Positions 27,730 through 36,794 of a stretch of DNA of 43,660 bases are shown here, in pieces. Location of the stretch: assembly GCF_000787695.1 (NCBI RefSeq), contig NZ_BBPH01000064.1:1-43660 (forward strand), written 5' to 3'. The notes under the pieces were generated by a model. It made no database searches and was not told where the DNA came from. It worked only from the letters and a program-made list of their open reading frames with translations. Within the stretch, counting starts at the first letter, position 1, and every line of letters begins with the position of its first letter. This DNA comes from Paracoccus sp. PAMC 22219 (GTDB lineage Bacteria; Pseudomonadota; Alphaproteobacteria; Rhodobacterales; Rhodobacteraceae). The position numbers were made by a program, and so were the translations under genes.

Positions 27730-28865
27730 ATGCACGTATTTCCCCCGATTACCCCCGCTGCGCTTTCGGTCACCGCGACCGGTGATCCGCTGGCGCTGCG
27801 CATGGCGGAACGGGTCGCGCGCATGGTGTCCGACCTCAGGCTGGGCCTGCCCGTCGTGCTGCTGGGCGAACCCGCCGCGGCGATGATTCTGCCGGTCGAG
27901 ACGCTGTCCCCCGAACGCTTTGCCGCCTTGGGCGCCGGAGGCGAGCTGGTCCTGACCGCCCGCCGGGCCGAGGCGCTGCGCCATCGTCCGCAGGAAGGAG
28001 AGGTCGCCCTGATCCCCGTTCCCGCAGCGCGCGGTTGGACTGGATCCAGGCGCTGGCTGACCCATCGCGCCAGATGCCCGCATCCGCCGCCCTGCCCCAA
28101 GCCCCGCAGCACGCACCCACCGTTCTGCACCGCGCCGCGATCCGGCTGGTCAAGGCGGCCGAACTGCTGCCCGCGGTGCTGGTCGTGACCGGCCCCGACA
28201 TGGTCGAGACAGCCCTGCGCAACGATCTTGGCATCCTGTCCGCGGAAGACGTGCTGAACCAGATCCTGCTGCCCCGCGACCCGCGCCCGGTGTCGGATGC
28301 GCGCGTGCCCATGCTGGCGGCGCGGAACGGACGGCTGCACGTGTTCCGCGCGCCCGATGGCGGTCCCGAACATTATGCGGTCGAGGTTGGCACCCCGGAC
28401 CGCAACCAGCCCGTGCTGGTGCGCCTGCATTCGGCCTGTTTCACCGGCGACGTGCTGGGCAGCCTGAAATGCGACTGCGGCCCGCAGCTGCAGGCCGCCC
28501 TGCGCGCGATGGAGGCCAACGGAACCGGCGTTCTGCTGTATCTAAATCAGGAGGGTCGCGGCATCGGGTTGGCCAACAAGATGCGCGCCTACAGCCTGCA
28601 GGATCAGGGTCTGGACACGGTCGAGGCCAACCACCGCCTTGGCTTTGAGGATGACGAACGCGATTTCCGCACCGGCGCCGCGCTGCTGCGCCAGATGGGC
28701 ATCGGCCGCGTGCGTCTGATGACCAACAACCCCGCCAAGATCGCCCGCCTGGACAGCGAGGGCATCGAGGTGGTCGAACGGGTCGAACTGAAGGTCGGTC
28801 GCGGCCCTGAAAACACCCGCTATCTGGACACCAAGGCGCGCAAGTCGGGACATCTGCTGGCATGA
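27730..28865 (+). CDS. ribA: GTP cyclohydrolase II (RibA), alphaproteobacterial long form, frame broken near 28034
   Basis: Opens the imidazole ring of GTP to give the 2,5-diamino-6-ribosylamino-pyrimidinone phosphate of riboflavin synthesis. The C-terminal ~200 residues are canonical: zinc Cys in ACFTGDVLGSLKCDCGPQLQ, then LYLNQEGRGIGLANKMRAY, VEANHRLGFEDDERDF, LMTNNPAKI and NTRYLDTKARKSGHLL. The Arg of the usual RQEGRGIGL is Asn. The N-terminal ~170 residues are a domain seen in alphaproteobacterial long RibA and have no catalytic motif. One missing base in the GG at 28033-28034 joins the halves to 378 residues. It overlaps the dehydrogenase gene by 4 bp and heads a five-gene cluster, so its product may feed a pathway other than riboflavin. 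Confidence 0.9.
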
Positions 28866-29806
28866 CGGCCCGCGCACTCTGGTGCACCGCACCGGGAAAG
28901 GCGCAGGTGCGCCCCGCACAGACCGTTGACGGCGTCCATGTTCGCAGCCTGTTTTCCGGCATCAGCCGTGGCACGGAGCGTCTGGTCCTGTCTGGCAAGG
29001 TGCCTGCCAGCGAACATGACCGCATGCGCGCGCCCTTTCAGGAGGGTGATTTCCCTTTCCCGGTCAAATATGGCTATGCCAATGTCGGCCAGGTGACCGA
29101 AGGCGTGCTGGCCGGTCGCCATGTTTTTTCCCTGTTTCCTCACCAGACCGAATTCCGCCTGCCCGAGGATGCGCTGATCCCGCTGCCCGACGCCCTGCCG
29201 CCGGAACGCGCGATCATGGCCGCCAACATGGAAACCGCGCTGAACATCCTGTGGGACAGCGGCGCGGGCGCGGGCGACCGCATTGCCGTTGTCGGTGGCG
29301 GGCTGGTCGGGCTGCTGACGGCATATCTGGCCGCCCGCCTGCCGGGGGCAGAGGTGACGGTGATCGACCCCCTGCCCGACCGCGCCGCCATCGCCCGCGA
29401 CTTGGGCTGTACGTTTGCGGACCCCGACGACGCGCCCGGCGATCAGGACGTGGTGATCCACACCAGCGCATCGCAGGCCGGACTGGTCTTGGCCCTGTCG
29501 CTGGCCGGACCCCAAGCTACCATCGCCGAGGCCAGCTGGCACGGCGCCGAACAGGTGGCCCTTCCCCTGGGCGGCGCGTTCCACAGCCGCCGCCTGCGCA
29601 TCGTCAGCACCCAGGTGGGCAGTATCCCGCCCGACCGCGCGCCGCGCTGGACCTATCGCCGCCGTCTGACCAAGGCGCTGGACCTGCTGTGCGACGCGCG
29701 GCTGGACGCGCTGATCTCGGGGCAGACGGCATTTGCCGATCTGCCCGACGCCTATCCCGGCATCCTGGCGGACCCCGCCACGCTGTGCCACCGCATCGCC
29801 TATTGA
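28862..29806 (+). CDS. medium-chain dehydrogenase/reductase without catalytic zinc ligands
   Basis: NAD(P)-dependent oxidoreductase of the MDR superfamily, 314 residues, somewhat short. The Rossmann fold is at 141-155 (IAVVGGGLVGLLTAYLA). Where zinc alcohol dehydrogenases have a Cys ligand (GICGSD), this protein reads FSGISRGTER, as in BchC-like and other zinc-independent members. KYGYANVGQVTEG corresponds to the usual GHExxGxV block, with Glu and His changed. It overlaps the ribA-like stop and is followed by the PTPS-family gene after 16 bp, so it is very likely part of the same pathway. The reaction is unknown. Confidence 0.85.
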   Translation: MTARALWCTAPGKAQVRPAQTVDGVHVRSLFSGISRGTERLVLSGKVPASEHDRMRAPFQEGDFPFPVKYGYANVGQVTEGVLAGRHVFSLFPHQTEFRLPEDALIPLPDALPPERAIMAANMETALNILWDSGAGAGDRIAVVGGGLVGLLTAYLAARLPGAEVTVIDPLPDRAAIARDLGCTFADPDDAPGDQDVVIHTSASQAGLVLALSLAGPQATIAEASWHGAEQVALPLGGAFHSRRLRIVSTQVGSIPPDRAPRWTYRRRLTKALDLLCDARLDALISGQTAFADLPDAYPGILADPATLCHRIAY

Positions 29807-29822
29807 CCCATCTGGAGACACC

Positions 29823-30218
29823 ATGTTCGCCGTCGAAGTCCGAGACCACATCATGATCGCCCATTCCTTCCCCTCGCCGACCTTCGGTCCGGCACAGGGG
29901 GTGCATGGCGCGACCTTCACCGTCGATTGCGCCTTCTTCGCGGCCGAGATGGATCACGAAAGCCTGGTCGTCGACATCGGCCTTGCGACCGAGGCGCTGG
30001 CCGAGACGCTGGCCCCCCTGCGCTATAAGAACCTGGACGAAATTCCTGAATTCAAAGGGAAAATGACGACCACAGAATTCCTGTGCAAGCATATCTTCGA
30101 CCAGATGGCCGCAACCGTGCGCGCCGGCGGGCTCAAGGATGGCGGCCGCGTGAAAAAGCTGCGCGTGCTGCTGCATGAAAGCCACATGGCCCGCGCCTGG
30201 TACGAAGGGGACATCTGA
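29823..30218 (+). CDS. 6-pyruvoyl-tetrahydropterin synthase (PTPS/QueD) family protein with altered active site
   Basis: T-fold protein of 131 residues in the PTPS/6-carboxytetrahydropterin synthase family. Family features are MIAHSF with H14, VHGATFTVD with H28, LVVDIG, a NLDEIPEF block and TTTEFL. The normal motif Cys-x3-His-Gly-His reads Ala-Gln-Gly-Val-His-Gly-Ala, so the catalytic Cys and the third zinc His (A30) are missing. The Glu of the C-terminal ET motif may be E119 in LLHESHMA. Such changes should abolish the normal reaction, yet the protein is otherwise well kept. It lies between the MDR dehydrogenase and the methyltransferase in the ribA-led cluster. I do not assign queD or ptpS. 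Confidence 0.85.
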   Translation: MFAVEVRDHIMIAHSFPSPTFGPAQGVHGATFTVDCAFFAAEMDHESLVVDIGLATEALAETLAPLRYKNLDEIPEFKGKMTTTEFLCKHIFDQMAATVRAGGLKDGGRVKKLRVLLHESHMARAWYEGDI

Positions 30219-30220
30219 GC

Positions 30221-30993
30221 ATGGGGTTTTCGGCGGAATGGCTGGGCCTGCGCGAACCTGCCGACATGGCCGCCCGCGACGCGACCCTGCTGGCGCAGGC
30301 GGCGGTTCTGGCGGGGTCTGACCCGGTCGTGCTTGATTTGGGATGCGGCACCGGATCGACCTGCGCACGCTTGGGCCGCATCTGCCGGATAACGCCCGTT
30401 GGCATCTGGTCGACAACGACACCGCCCTGCTGGACCGCGCCGCGACCGAGGCACCGGGCCGCGCGACCGTCCACCAGTTGGACCTGCGCGACCTTGACGG
30501 CCTGCCGCTGAACGGCGTGAGTCTTGTCACGGCATCGGCCCTGCTGGACCTGATGCCCGCCGACTGGATCGCGGCGCTGGCGGCACGGTTGGCCGATGCC
30601 GGCGTGCCGTTCTATGCCGCGCTGTCCTATGATGGCATCATGACATGGGACCCGGCGCTGCCCCGCGATGTCGACGTGACGCGCGCGTTCAACGACCATC
30701 AGCGCGGCGACAAGGGGCTTGGCCCCGCGCTTGGGCCAGATGCCGCCGTGCAGGCCGCGCAGATCTTTCGCGATGCCGGGTTCGACGTCCATACCGGCCA
30801 AAGCCCGTGGCGGATCGGGCCCGATCAGGCACCGCTGCACCGCGCGCTGGTTCAGGGCATTGCCGATGCCGCGTCCGAGACGGGCCTGTCCGTGGCCACC
30901 GATTGGGGTCGCAGTCGGGCCGCCATGGCAGGCGACAGCCGCGTCCTGATCGGGCATCATGACATGCTGGCCCTGCCCCCCGGCATGGCCTGA
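30221..30993 (+). CDS. class I SAM-dependent methyltransferase, frame broken near 30361
   Basis: Soluble methyltransferase, 257 residues after restoring one base. Motif I is VVLDLGCGTGS at 36-46 in the first frame; the second frame supplies RTLGPHLP, the acidic motif WHLVDNDTALLDRA, LDLRDLDGLPL and SLVTASALLDLM. The missing base lies in the CC at 30360-30361, giving GSTLRTLGPHL over the join. The gene starts 2 bp after the PTPS-family stop and is followed by the RibD-type reductase at 20 bp, so it belongs to the same cluster, where it may methylate a pterin- or pyrimidine-type intermediate. That role is inference. Confidence 0.85.
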
Positions 30994-31013
30994 CACCCAG
31001 AGGAGGATCGCCC

Positions 31014-31844
31014 ATGCACGCCGTCGACGTAACCCCTCGGGTCTGGGACCGGCTTCTGTCGGTCCGCACCGGTCAAGCCTGCGCCTGCTGCGGGCGGTTC
31101 ACGCCGGGCGAACGCGCGGCGCTGGACCTCTACGGTCCCGTGGCACGGCGCGACCTGGGGCCGGTGACCATCGCCCAGATCGGCCAGTCGCTGGACGGGC
31201 GCGTGGCCACCGCCACGGGTGACGCCCGCGACGTGTCCGGCCCCGAGGGGCTGGCCCATCTGCACCGCCTGCGCGCGTTGGTCGATGGCGTGGTGATCGG
31301 GGTCAAGACCGCCCTGCACGATCAGCCGCGCCTGACCGTGCGCCTGTGCAGCGGCCACAACCCGGCGCGCATCGTCATCGATCCGCGCGGGCGGTTGCCC
31401 GACGACGCGCCGGTTCTGGCCGCCGATGGCGCGCGGCGGATCATCGTCACCAGCACCGATCGCCCCCGTGCGCCGGGGATCGAGGTCCTGCGCCTGCCCG
31501 CCCCGGACGGTCGCCTGGACCCCGCGCTGGTGCTGGAGGGGTTGCGCAACATCGGCTTGGGGTCGCTGCTGATCGAGGGGGGCGGCATCACCATCACCGG
31601 CTTTCTGGAGGCGGGCCTGCTGGACCGGTTGCAGGTTTCCATCGCGCCGCTGATCATCGGGGCCGGGCCGCAGGGCCTGACCAGCCTGTCCCCGGTGGAC
31701 AAGCTCAAGGATGCGCTGCGCCCGGAAACGCGCGTCTTTGGCATGGGCAGCGATATCGTGTTCGACTGCGCCTTTGGCGATCAGGCCGCGCGCGCGGTTC
31801 TGCCGCTGCATGTGGCGCAACCGCTGGCTACTGCCGCCAGCTGA
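31014..31844 (+). CDS. RibD C-terminal-type reductase without a deaminase domain
   Basis: NADPH-dependent reductase of the RibD_C/DHFR-like family, 276 residues. Key segments are VTIAQIGQSLDGRVAT at 51-66, VDGVVIGVKTALHDQPRLTVR at 90-110, PARIVIDPRGRLP and GLGSLLIEGGGITITGFLEAGLLD. The usual N-terminal cytidine-deaminase-like zinc domain of RibD is missing; in its place is a 50-residue segment with Cys at 23, 25 and 26 (ACACCGRF). RibD-type reductases reduce the ribosyl side chain of the GTP cyclohydrolase II product to ribityl, so the enzyme fits directly after the first gene of the cluster. Its 3' end overlaps the convergent CoA-transferase gene by 17 bp. Confidence 0.88.
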   Translation: MHAVDVTPRVWDRLLSVRTGQACACCGRFTPGERAALDLYGPVARRDLGPVTIAQIGQSLDGRVATATGDARDVSGPEGLAHLHRLRALVDGVVIGVKTALHDQPRLTVRLCSGHNPARIVIDPRGRLPDDAPVLAADGARRIIVTSTDRPRAPGIEVLRLPAPDGRLDPALVLEGLRNIGLGSLLIEGGGITITGFLEAGLLDRLQVSIAPLIIGAGPQGLTSLSPVDKLKDALRPETRVFGMGSDIVFDCAFGDQAARAVLPLHVAQPLATAAS

Positions 31845-32973
31845 ATGTGCCCTCGCCCAGTGCCGGGGCCGCACCTTGGGCGACGGTCGCGCTGCGCGAC
31901 AGGGTGATGGGGGTGCGCAACCCCGCTATCCCTTCAGGGGCGACGACCATGCCACGCGCCTGAACCTGCGGATCGGACAATGCCTCTGACACGCGGTTGA
32001 TCGGCCCGGCAGGTACCCCCGCCGCCGTCAGCGTTGCGATCAGGTCAGCCCGGTCGCGCGTGGCCATGACCCGCGCCAGGGTCGCGCACAGGGCATCCCG
32101 TCCCGCCACCCGCTGCGCATTGCTTGCCAGCGTCGGGTCATCCGCCAGCGCGGGAAGGTCCAACGCCAGGCACAGCGCGCGAAACTGACGGTCATTGCCG
32201 CAGGCCACGATCAGATGCCCGTCCTGCGCCGGAAACACCTGATAGGGCACGATATTCGGATGGGCGTTGCCCAGACGCGCGGGCTCCACCCCGCCCAGCA
32301 GGTGGTTCGCCGCCTGATTGGCCAGCACCCCAACCGCGCAATCGAACAACGCCAGGTCGACCTGCTGCCCCCGCCCCGAGCGCGCCCGTTCCGCCAGCGC
32401 CGCCTGGATGCCGATGACGCCATAAAGTCCGGTAAAGATGTCGATCCAGGCGACGCCGACCTTCTGCGGATCGCCCAATGGGTCGCCGGTCAGCTCCATG
32501 ATGCCGCCCATGCCCTGGATCATGAAATCATATCCCGGCTGGCTTGCCCGCGGCCCGGTCTGCCCGAACCCGGTGACCGAGGCATAGACCAGCCGCGGAT
32601 TGCGCGCCGACAGCGTCGCATAGTCCAGCCCGAACCGCGCCAGACCGCCCACCTTGAAATTCTCGATCACCACATCCGCGCCGTCGATCAGCGCCCGCAG
32701 GCGGTCCAGGTCGCCCGCATCGTTGAAGTCGCAGGTGACGCTGGTCTTGCCGCGATTGGTGGCGTGGAAATACGCGGCGACCGTTTCCACCGTGCCGTCG
32801 GCGCGGGGGCGGTCGATGAAGGGCGGGCCCCAACGGCGCGTGTCGTCGCCTTCGGGGGATTCGACCTTGATGACCTCGGCCCCCAGATCGGCCAGGGTCT
32901 GGCCGATCCAGGGACCGGCCAGGATGCGCGCCAGTTCGACGACGCGCAGGCCGGACAGCGGGCCTTCAGGCAA
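31828..32973 (-). CDS. class III CoA-transferase (CaiB/BaiF), probable succinyl-CoA:glutarate CoA-transferase
   Basis: Family III acyl-CoA transferase, 381 residues. The N-terminal [33 protein letters not shown] is diagnostic and D149 in [13 protein letters not shown] is the catalytic Asp that forms the acyl-enzyme anhydride. It overlaps the glutaryl-CoA dehydrogenase gene by 8 bp; in bacteria and in human SUGCT, family III transferases next to or working with GcdH activate glutarate with succinyl-CoA. The family call is firm; the glutarate substrate is inferred from the neighbour. Confidence 0.9.
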   Translation of the reverse strand: MPEGPLSGLRVVELARILAGPWIGQTLADLGAEVIKVESPEGDDTRRWGPPFIDRPRADGTVETVAAYFHATNRGKTSVTCDFNDAGDLDRLRALIDGADVVIENFKVGGLARFGLDYATLSARNPRLVYASVTGFGQTGPRASQPGYDFMIQGMGGIMELTGDPLGDPQKVGVAWIDIFTGLYGVIGIQAALAERARSGRGQQVDLALFDCAVGVLANQAANHLLGGVEPARLGNAHPNIVPYQVFPAQDGHLIVACGNDRQFRALCLALDLPALADDPTLASNAQRVAGRDALCATLARVMATRDRADLIATLTAAGVPAGPINRVSEALSDPQVQARGMVVAPEGIAGLRTPITLSRSATVAQGAAPALGEGTFSWRQ

Positions 32974-34174
32974 AGGCCTGCAGCCCCGTCTGCGCGCGGC
33001 CCAGGATCAGGGCGTGGACGTCATGCGTGCCCTCATAGGTGTTCACCGTCTCCAGGTTCTGGGCATGGCGCATGACGTGGTATTCGGCCTGGATGCCGTT
33101 GCCGCCATGCATGTCGCGCGACATCCGCGCGATATCCAGCGCCTTGCCACAGTTGTTGCGCTTGATGATGGAAATCATCTCGGGCGCAAAGCGGCCCTGA
33201 TCCATCAGCCGACCGACGCGCAAGCTGGCCTGCAGGCCCAGGGCGATCTCGGTCTGCATGTCGGCCAGTTTCTTCTGGAACAGTTGCGTCGCGGCCAGGG
33301 GGCGGTTGAACTGCTTGCGGTCCATGCCGTAGCGATGCGCGCGGAACCAGCAATCCTCGGCAGCCCCCATCACGCCCCAGCTGATGCCGTAACGCGCGCG
33401 GTTCAGACAGCCGAAGGGGCCTGACATGCCGCTGACATTGGGCAGCAGCGCGTCCTCGGGCACCTCCACGTTCTCCATCACGATCTCGCCGGTGATGGAC
33501 GCCCGCAGGGACAGCTTGCCTCCGATCTTGGGCGCGCTGAGGCCCTTCATGCCCTTTTCCAGGATGAACCCGCGGATCTTCCCGCCATGCGCCTCGGACT
33601 TGGCCCAGACCACGAAGACATCCGCGATCGGGCTGTTCGAGATCCACATCTTGGCGCCGTTCAGGACATAGCCGCCATCGGTCTTGACCGCGCGGGTCTT
33701 CATGCCTGCGGGGTCAGAGCCTGCATCCGGTTCGGTCAGGCCGAAACAGCCGATCCACTCGCCGGATGCCAGCTTGGGCAAGTATTTCATCCGCTGGTCT
33801 TCGGACCCATAGGCATGGATCGGGAACATCACCAGGCTGGACTGCACCGACATCATCGACCGGTATCCGCTGTCGATCCGCTCGACCTCGCGCGCGACCA
33901 GCCCGTAGGCGACGTAGCCCGCGCCGACCCCGCCATATTCCTCGGGGATGGTCACGCCCAGCAGACCGCTGGCGCCCATCTCGCGGAAAATCTCGGGGTC
34001 GGTCTGTTCGTTCAGATAGGCGTCGGTGACCCGCGGGGCCAGCTTGTCGGCGGCGAAGGAGGCGGCCGTCTCGCGGATCATGCGTTCGTCCTCATCCAGC
34101 TGATCGTCCAGCAGAAAGGGGTCCTCCCAGGCAAAGGCCGTGCCCTTGTGATCGACGGTTGTCTTGTCCAGCAT
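32966..34174 (-). CDS. gcdH: glutaryl-CoA dehydrogenase
   Basis: Flavin-dependent acyl-CoA dehydrogenase that oxidises and decarboxylates glutaryl-CoA to crotonyl-CoA in lysine, tryptophan and glutarate breakdown. The 402-residue protein has the family start with [21 protein letters not shown], the GcdH-type [23 protein letters not shown] block, [20 protein letters not shown] and [18 protein letters not shown], with catalytic E381. The match over the whole length to the GcdH type, not to generic acyl-CoA dehydrogenases, makes the name safe. It is followed by the CoA-transferase gene and is divergent from a LysR regulator. Confidence 0.96.
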   Translation of the reverse strand: MLDKTTVDHKGTAFAWEDPFLLDDQLDEDERMIRETAASFAADKLAPRVTDAYLNEQTDPEIFREMGASGLLGVTIPEEYGGVGAGYVAYGLVAREVERIDSGYRSMMSVQSSLVMFPIHAYGSEDQRMKYLPKLASGEWIGCFGLTEPDAGSDPAGMKTRAVKTDGGYVLNGAKMWISNSPIADVFVVWAKSEAHGGKIRGFILEKGMKGLSAPKIGGKLSLRASITGEIVMENVEVPEDALLPNVSGMSGPFGCLNRARYGISWGVMGAAEDCWFRAHRYGMDRKQFNRPLAATQLFQKKLADMQTEIALGLQASLRVGRLMDQGRFAPEMISIIKRNNCGKALDIARMSRDMHGGNGIQAEYHVMRHAQNLETVNTYEGTHDVHALILGRAQTGLQAFA

Positions 34175-34250
34175 GGCGTTGGGTCCTGCATGTGATGACT
34201 GTTGCCCACAGGGTAACGCAGCTTGGCCCGGGTGAAAAACGCTATTTCCT

Positions 34251-34283
34251 CATGGGTTCATGCATTCTATGAATGAACCCATG
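34251..34283. promoter_or_regulatory. 11-bp inverted repeat over the LysR start, candidate operator
   Basis: Arms CATGGGTTCAT (34251-34261) and ATGAACCCATG (34273-34283) are exact inverted repeats separated by 11 bp. The second arm contains the likely LysR start codon (34281). The position 77-109 bp in front of gcdH fits a LysR autoregulatory and activating site. Confidence 0.65.
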
Positions 34284-35170
34284 CGCCACGCCGGTTCCTG
34301 CCCAGCCTGTCCCAGCTGATCGCCTTCGAGGCGGTCATGCGCCACCGATCCGTCACCGCCGCCGCGGACGAACTGCACCTGACGCAAAGCACCGTCAGCC
34401 GGCTGGTCGCGTCGCTGGAACGGCAGCTGGGCAAGGCGCTGTTCACCCGCGACCGCAAGCGCCTGACACCCACCCCCGAGGCCGTCACCTATGCCGCGTC
34501 GATCACCCAGGGGCTGGACGTGATCCAGCGCGCCAGCATGGGGCTGATCGCCAATCCGGGCGGTGGCGTGCTGTCGCTGTCGGTGCTGCCGACATTCGCC
34601 ACGCGCTGGCTGGCGCCGCGGATCGGGCAGTTCCTGTCGGACAATCCCGGCATCTCGATCAACCTGTCGACCAAGATCCAGCGCTTCAGTTTTGCCAGCG
34701 AAGCCTTTGATGCGGTGATATATTTCGGCCAGCCGGATTGGCCCGACGCGCATCATCTTCGGCTGTTCGACGAACGGCTGACGGCGTGCGCGTCCCCCGA
34801 CACGTTGGCGCGTCACCCGGTGGCGCGGCCGTCAGACATGGCGGGCCTGCCGCTTTTGCAGCTGGAGACGCGGCCGTCGGGCTGGGCCGCGTGGTTCGAG
34901 GCCCAGGGGGGCACGCCGCCCGCGGTGTCGGGGATGGTGATGGACCAGTTCTCGATGATGATCCAGGCGGCGATCGCCGGGCTGGGGGTGGCGCTGCTGC
35001 CCAGCTATCTGGCCCAGCCGGAGATCGACGAGGGCCGCCTGCAGCCCATCCTGCGCGCGGGCGTTCCCGGCGAGGGGGCCTATTGGCTGGCTTGGCCCGA
35101 CAGGCGGCAGGGCGATCCCGCCTTTGCGCGGTTCCGCGCCTGGATCGCCGATCAGGTCACGCGGGCGTAA
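34281..35170 (+). CDS. LysR-family transcriptional regulator, frame broken near 34289
   Basis: LysR-type regulator, 296 residues when one base is restored. The helix-turn-helix is SVTAAADELHLTQSTVSRLVASLERQLGKALFTR and the effector domain follows, with VLPTFATRWLAPRIGQFLSDNPGISINL, a normal first strand. In the main frame the first ATG (34337) would cut off the first helix, and no start codon occurs upstream of it before a stop. One missing base at 34289 links the ATG at 34281 to the in-frame RRFLPSLSQLIAFEAV, the classic LysR start. It is divergent from gcdH and its CoA-transferase and probably controls them in response to glutarate or its CoA ester. Confidence 0.88.
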
Positions 35171-35626
35171 GCTCGACGATCGCCTCGATCTCGACCAGCG
35201 CGTTGGCGGGCAAGGACGCCACGTTGACGGCAGTGCGGGCATGGCGGCCCGCATCGCCCCAAAGGTCGATGAACAGCTGTGATGCGCCGTTCACCACCGC
35301 CGGTCCGTCACCATAGCCCGGCGGCGCGGCGACGAACCCGCCCAGCCGGCTCACCTGGGACACCCGCGACAGCACCCCGCCACCGCGCGGATCGAAAACA
35401 GCAGGTTCAGCGCACACATCCGCGCCGCGGCCTGCCCGTCGGCCATGTCAAAGCCGGGACCGATGGGGCCGAAATACTGCGGCACCCCCTCCCATTCGCA
35501 GATCTGGCCGGACAGGAACAACAGGTTGCCGCTGATCTTGCCGGGCAGGAACAGCGCCCGCGACGGGGCGGAGGGGGGCAGCGCGTGGCCCAGTTCGGCG
35601 AGGCGCTCCTCTATGGGACAGGTCAT
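35157..35626 (-). CDS. RidA family protein, frame broken near 35377
   Basis: Member of the Rid (YjgF/YER057c) family, 156 residues after restoring one base. The N-terminal frame reads IEERLAELGHALPPSAPSRA, GNLLFLSGQICEW and DGQAAARMCALNLLFSIR; the other frame continues VLSRVSQVSRLGGFVAAPPG, QLFIDLWGDAGRHARTAVNVASLPANALVEIEAIVEL. The missing base is in the C-run 35375-35378. RidA enzymes hydrolyse reactive enamine/imine intermediates; this is the longer subgroup often found with catabolic amidase or transporter genes. The conserved Arg (GRHARTAV) suggests imine deaminase competence. It overlaps the amidase stop by 4 bp and ends 14 bp into the LysR gene's 3' end. Confidence 0.87.
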
Positions 35627-36791
35627 GCGGCCTCCTGCGGTTGGCGGGCCAGCTGGCAGGCCAGCGCGATCAGCGACAGGTCGGATCCGCGCGGCCCGAT
35701 CAGCGACAGGCCGAACGGCGCGCCGTCGACCGTTCCGGCGGGAAACACCACCTGCGGCAGCCGCGCCATGCCGGCCACGCACAACAGCCGCTGCGCATCG
35801 TGGCGGAAGCTGTCAAAGACCGCCTCAGGGGCGTCCAGCCGGAAGGGCGCGTCATGCACGACCGGGGCCAGCAGGACGCCATTCGCGCCCAGCAGGGCGT
35901 CCATGTGGTGCGCGAACCCCTCGCGCGCGGCGCGGCCCTGGGCGATCTGATCGGGGGTCAGCGCCTCGGCCGCGTCGGCGCGACCATCGATGCCGCGCAC
36001 CAGCGGCATCCGCGACCCGCGGATGAACGGCAGGATGGTTTCGCGCGCATCCGCCATCACCGCGGTCAGGAATGTCGCATAGGCCGCGTCCACCCCGTCG
36101 GGATAGACCGTCACCGGACGCGCGGGAAGATGCCCGAACCCCGCCTGCCAGACCGCCCGCGCCTCGGGCCCCAGCAGGGCCAGCATGTCGGTGGGCACCA
36201 TCAGGTCGGGCACGGTCAGGGGGGCTGCATCCGCGACCAGCACGGCGGCGGCGCGGGCCAGCACCGCGCCGTCGCGCGCAAACAGGCCGCAAGCGTCGAA
36301 ACTGGGCGCCAGCGCCATCGCGCCGTCCATCGGGATCAGGCCGTGGGTCGGTCGCCACCCCCATGTCCCGCAAAAGCCGGCAGCGCCCGCACCGACCCGC
36401 CGGTGTCGGAGCCGATGGCGATGTCGGCCAGCCCGCCCGCCACCGCGACCGCCGACCCCGACGACGACCCGCCGGGGATCCGGTCGGGGGCGGCCGGGTT
36501 CACCGGCGTGCCGAAATGGGCGTTCATGCCGTACATGGACCACGCCAGTTCGTCCGTGTGGACCTTGCCCACAAACTCCGCACCCGCGTCCAGCAGGCTT
36601 TGCACGCAAGGCGCCGTGGCGTGATGGACCGGGCTTGCGGCCAGATACAGCGGGCACCCCGCCCCGGTGCGGTATCCGGCGACGTGATAGATGTCCTTGA
36701 CCGCCAGGGTCAGGCCCGACAGCGGGCCTTGGGCCGCATGCGGGACCGGGACGGGCGGATAGGGCAGAAAGGCGTGCCAAGGGTCGGTCAT
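35623..36791 (-). CDS. amidase signature-family hydrolase, frame broken near 36374
   Basis: Amidase of the Ser-cisSer-Lys class, 389 residues with one base restored. The triad is visible: K32 in LTLAVKDIYHVAGY, S109 in PGGSSSGSA, and the nucleophile S133 in GSDTGGSVR. The first frame fails at GSVRALPAFAG; a missing T in the run coding Ala-Phe (A-run 36372-36375 on the + strand) gives GSVRALPAFCGTWGWRPTHG, a typical continuation that runs to 35623. It lies between the ABC transporter genes and the RidA gene, in one direction, so it probably acts on an imported amide compound. The natural substrate is unknown. Confidence 0.88.
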
Positions 36792-36794
36792 GAT

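Noticed and set aside
29823-30218. Naming the PTPS-family gene queD
   Set aside because: The catalytic Cys and one zinc His are missing and no other queuosine genes adjoin it.
30133-30996. 287-residue minus-strand frame opposite the methyltransferase
   Set aside because: No family features, and it opposes a recognised methyltransferase with motif I.
4040-36791. Broken genes as pseudogenes or programmed frameshifts
   Set aside because: All breaks are single missing bases, motifs are intact on both sides, and no slippery heptamer with stimulatory structure recurs; sequence error explains them better.
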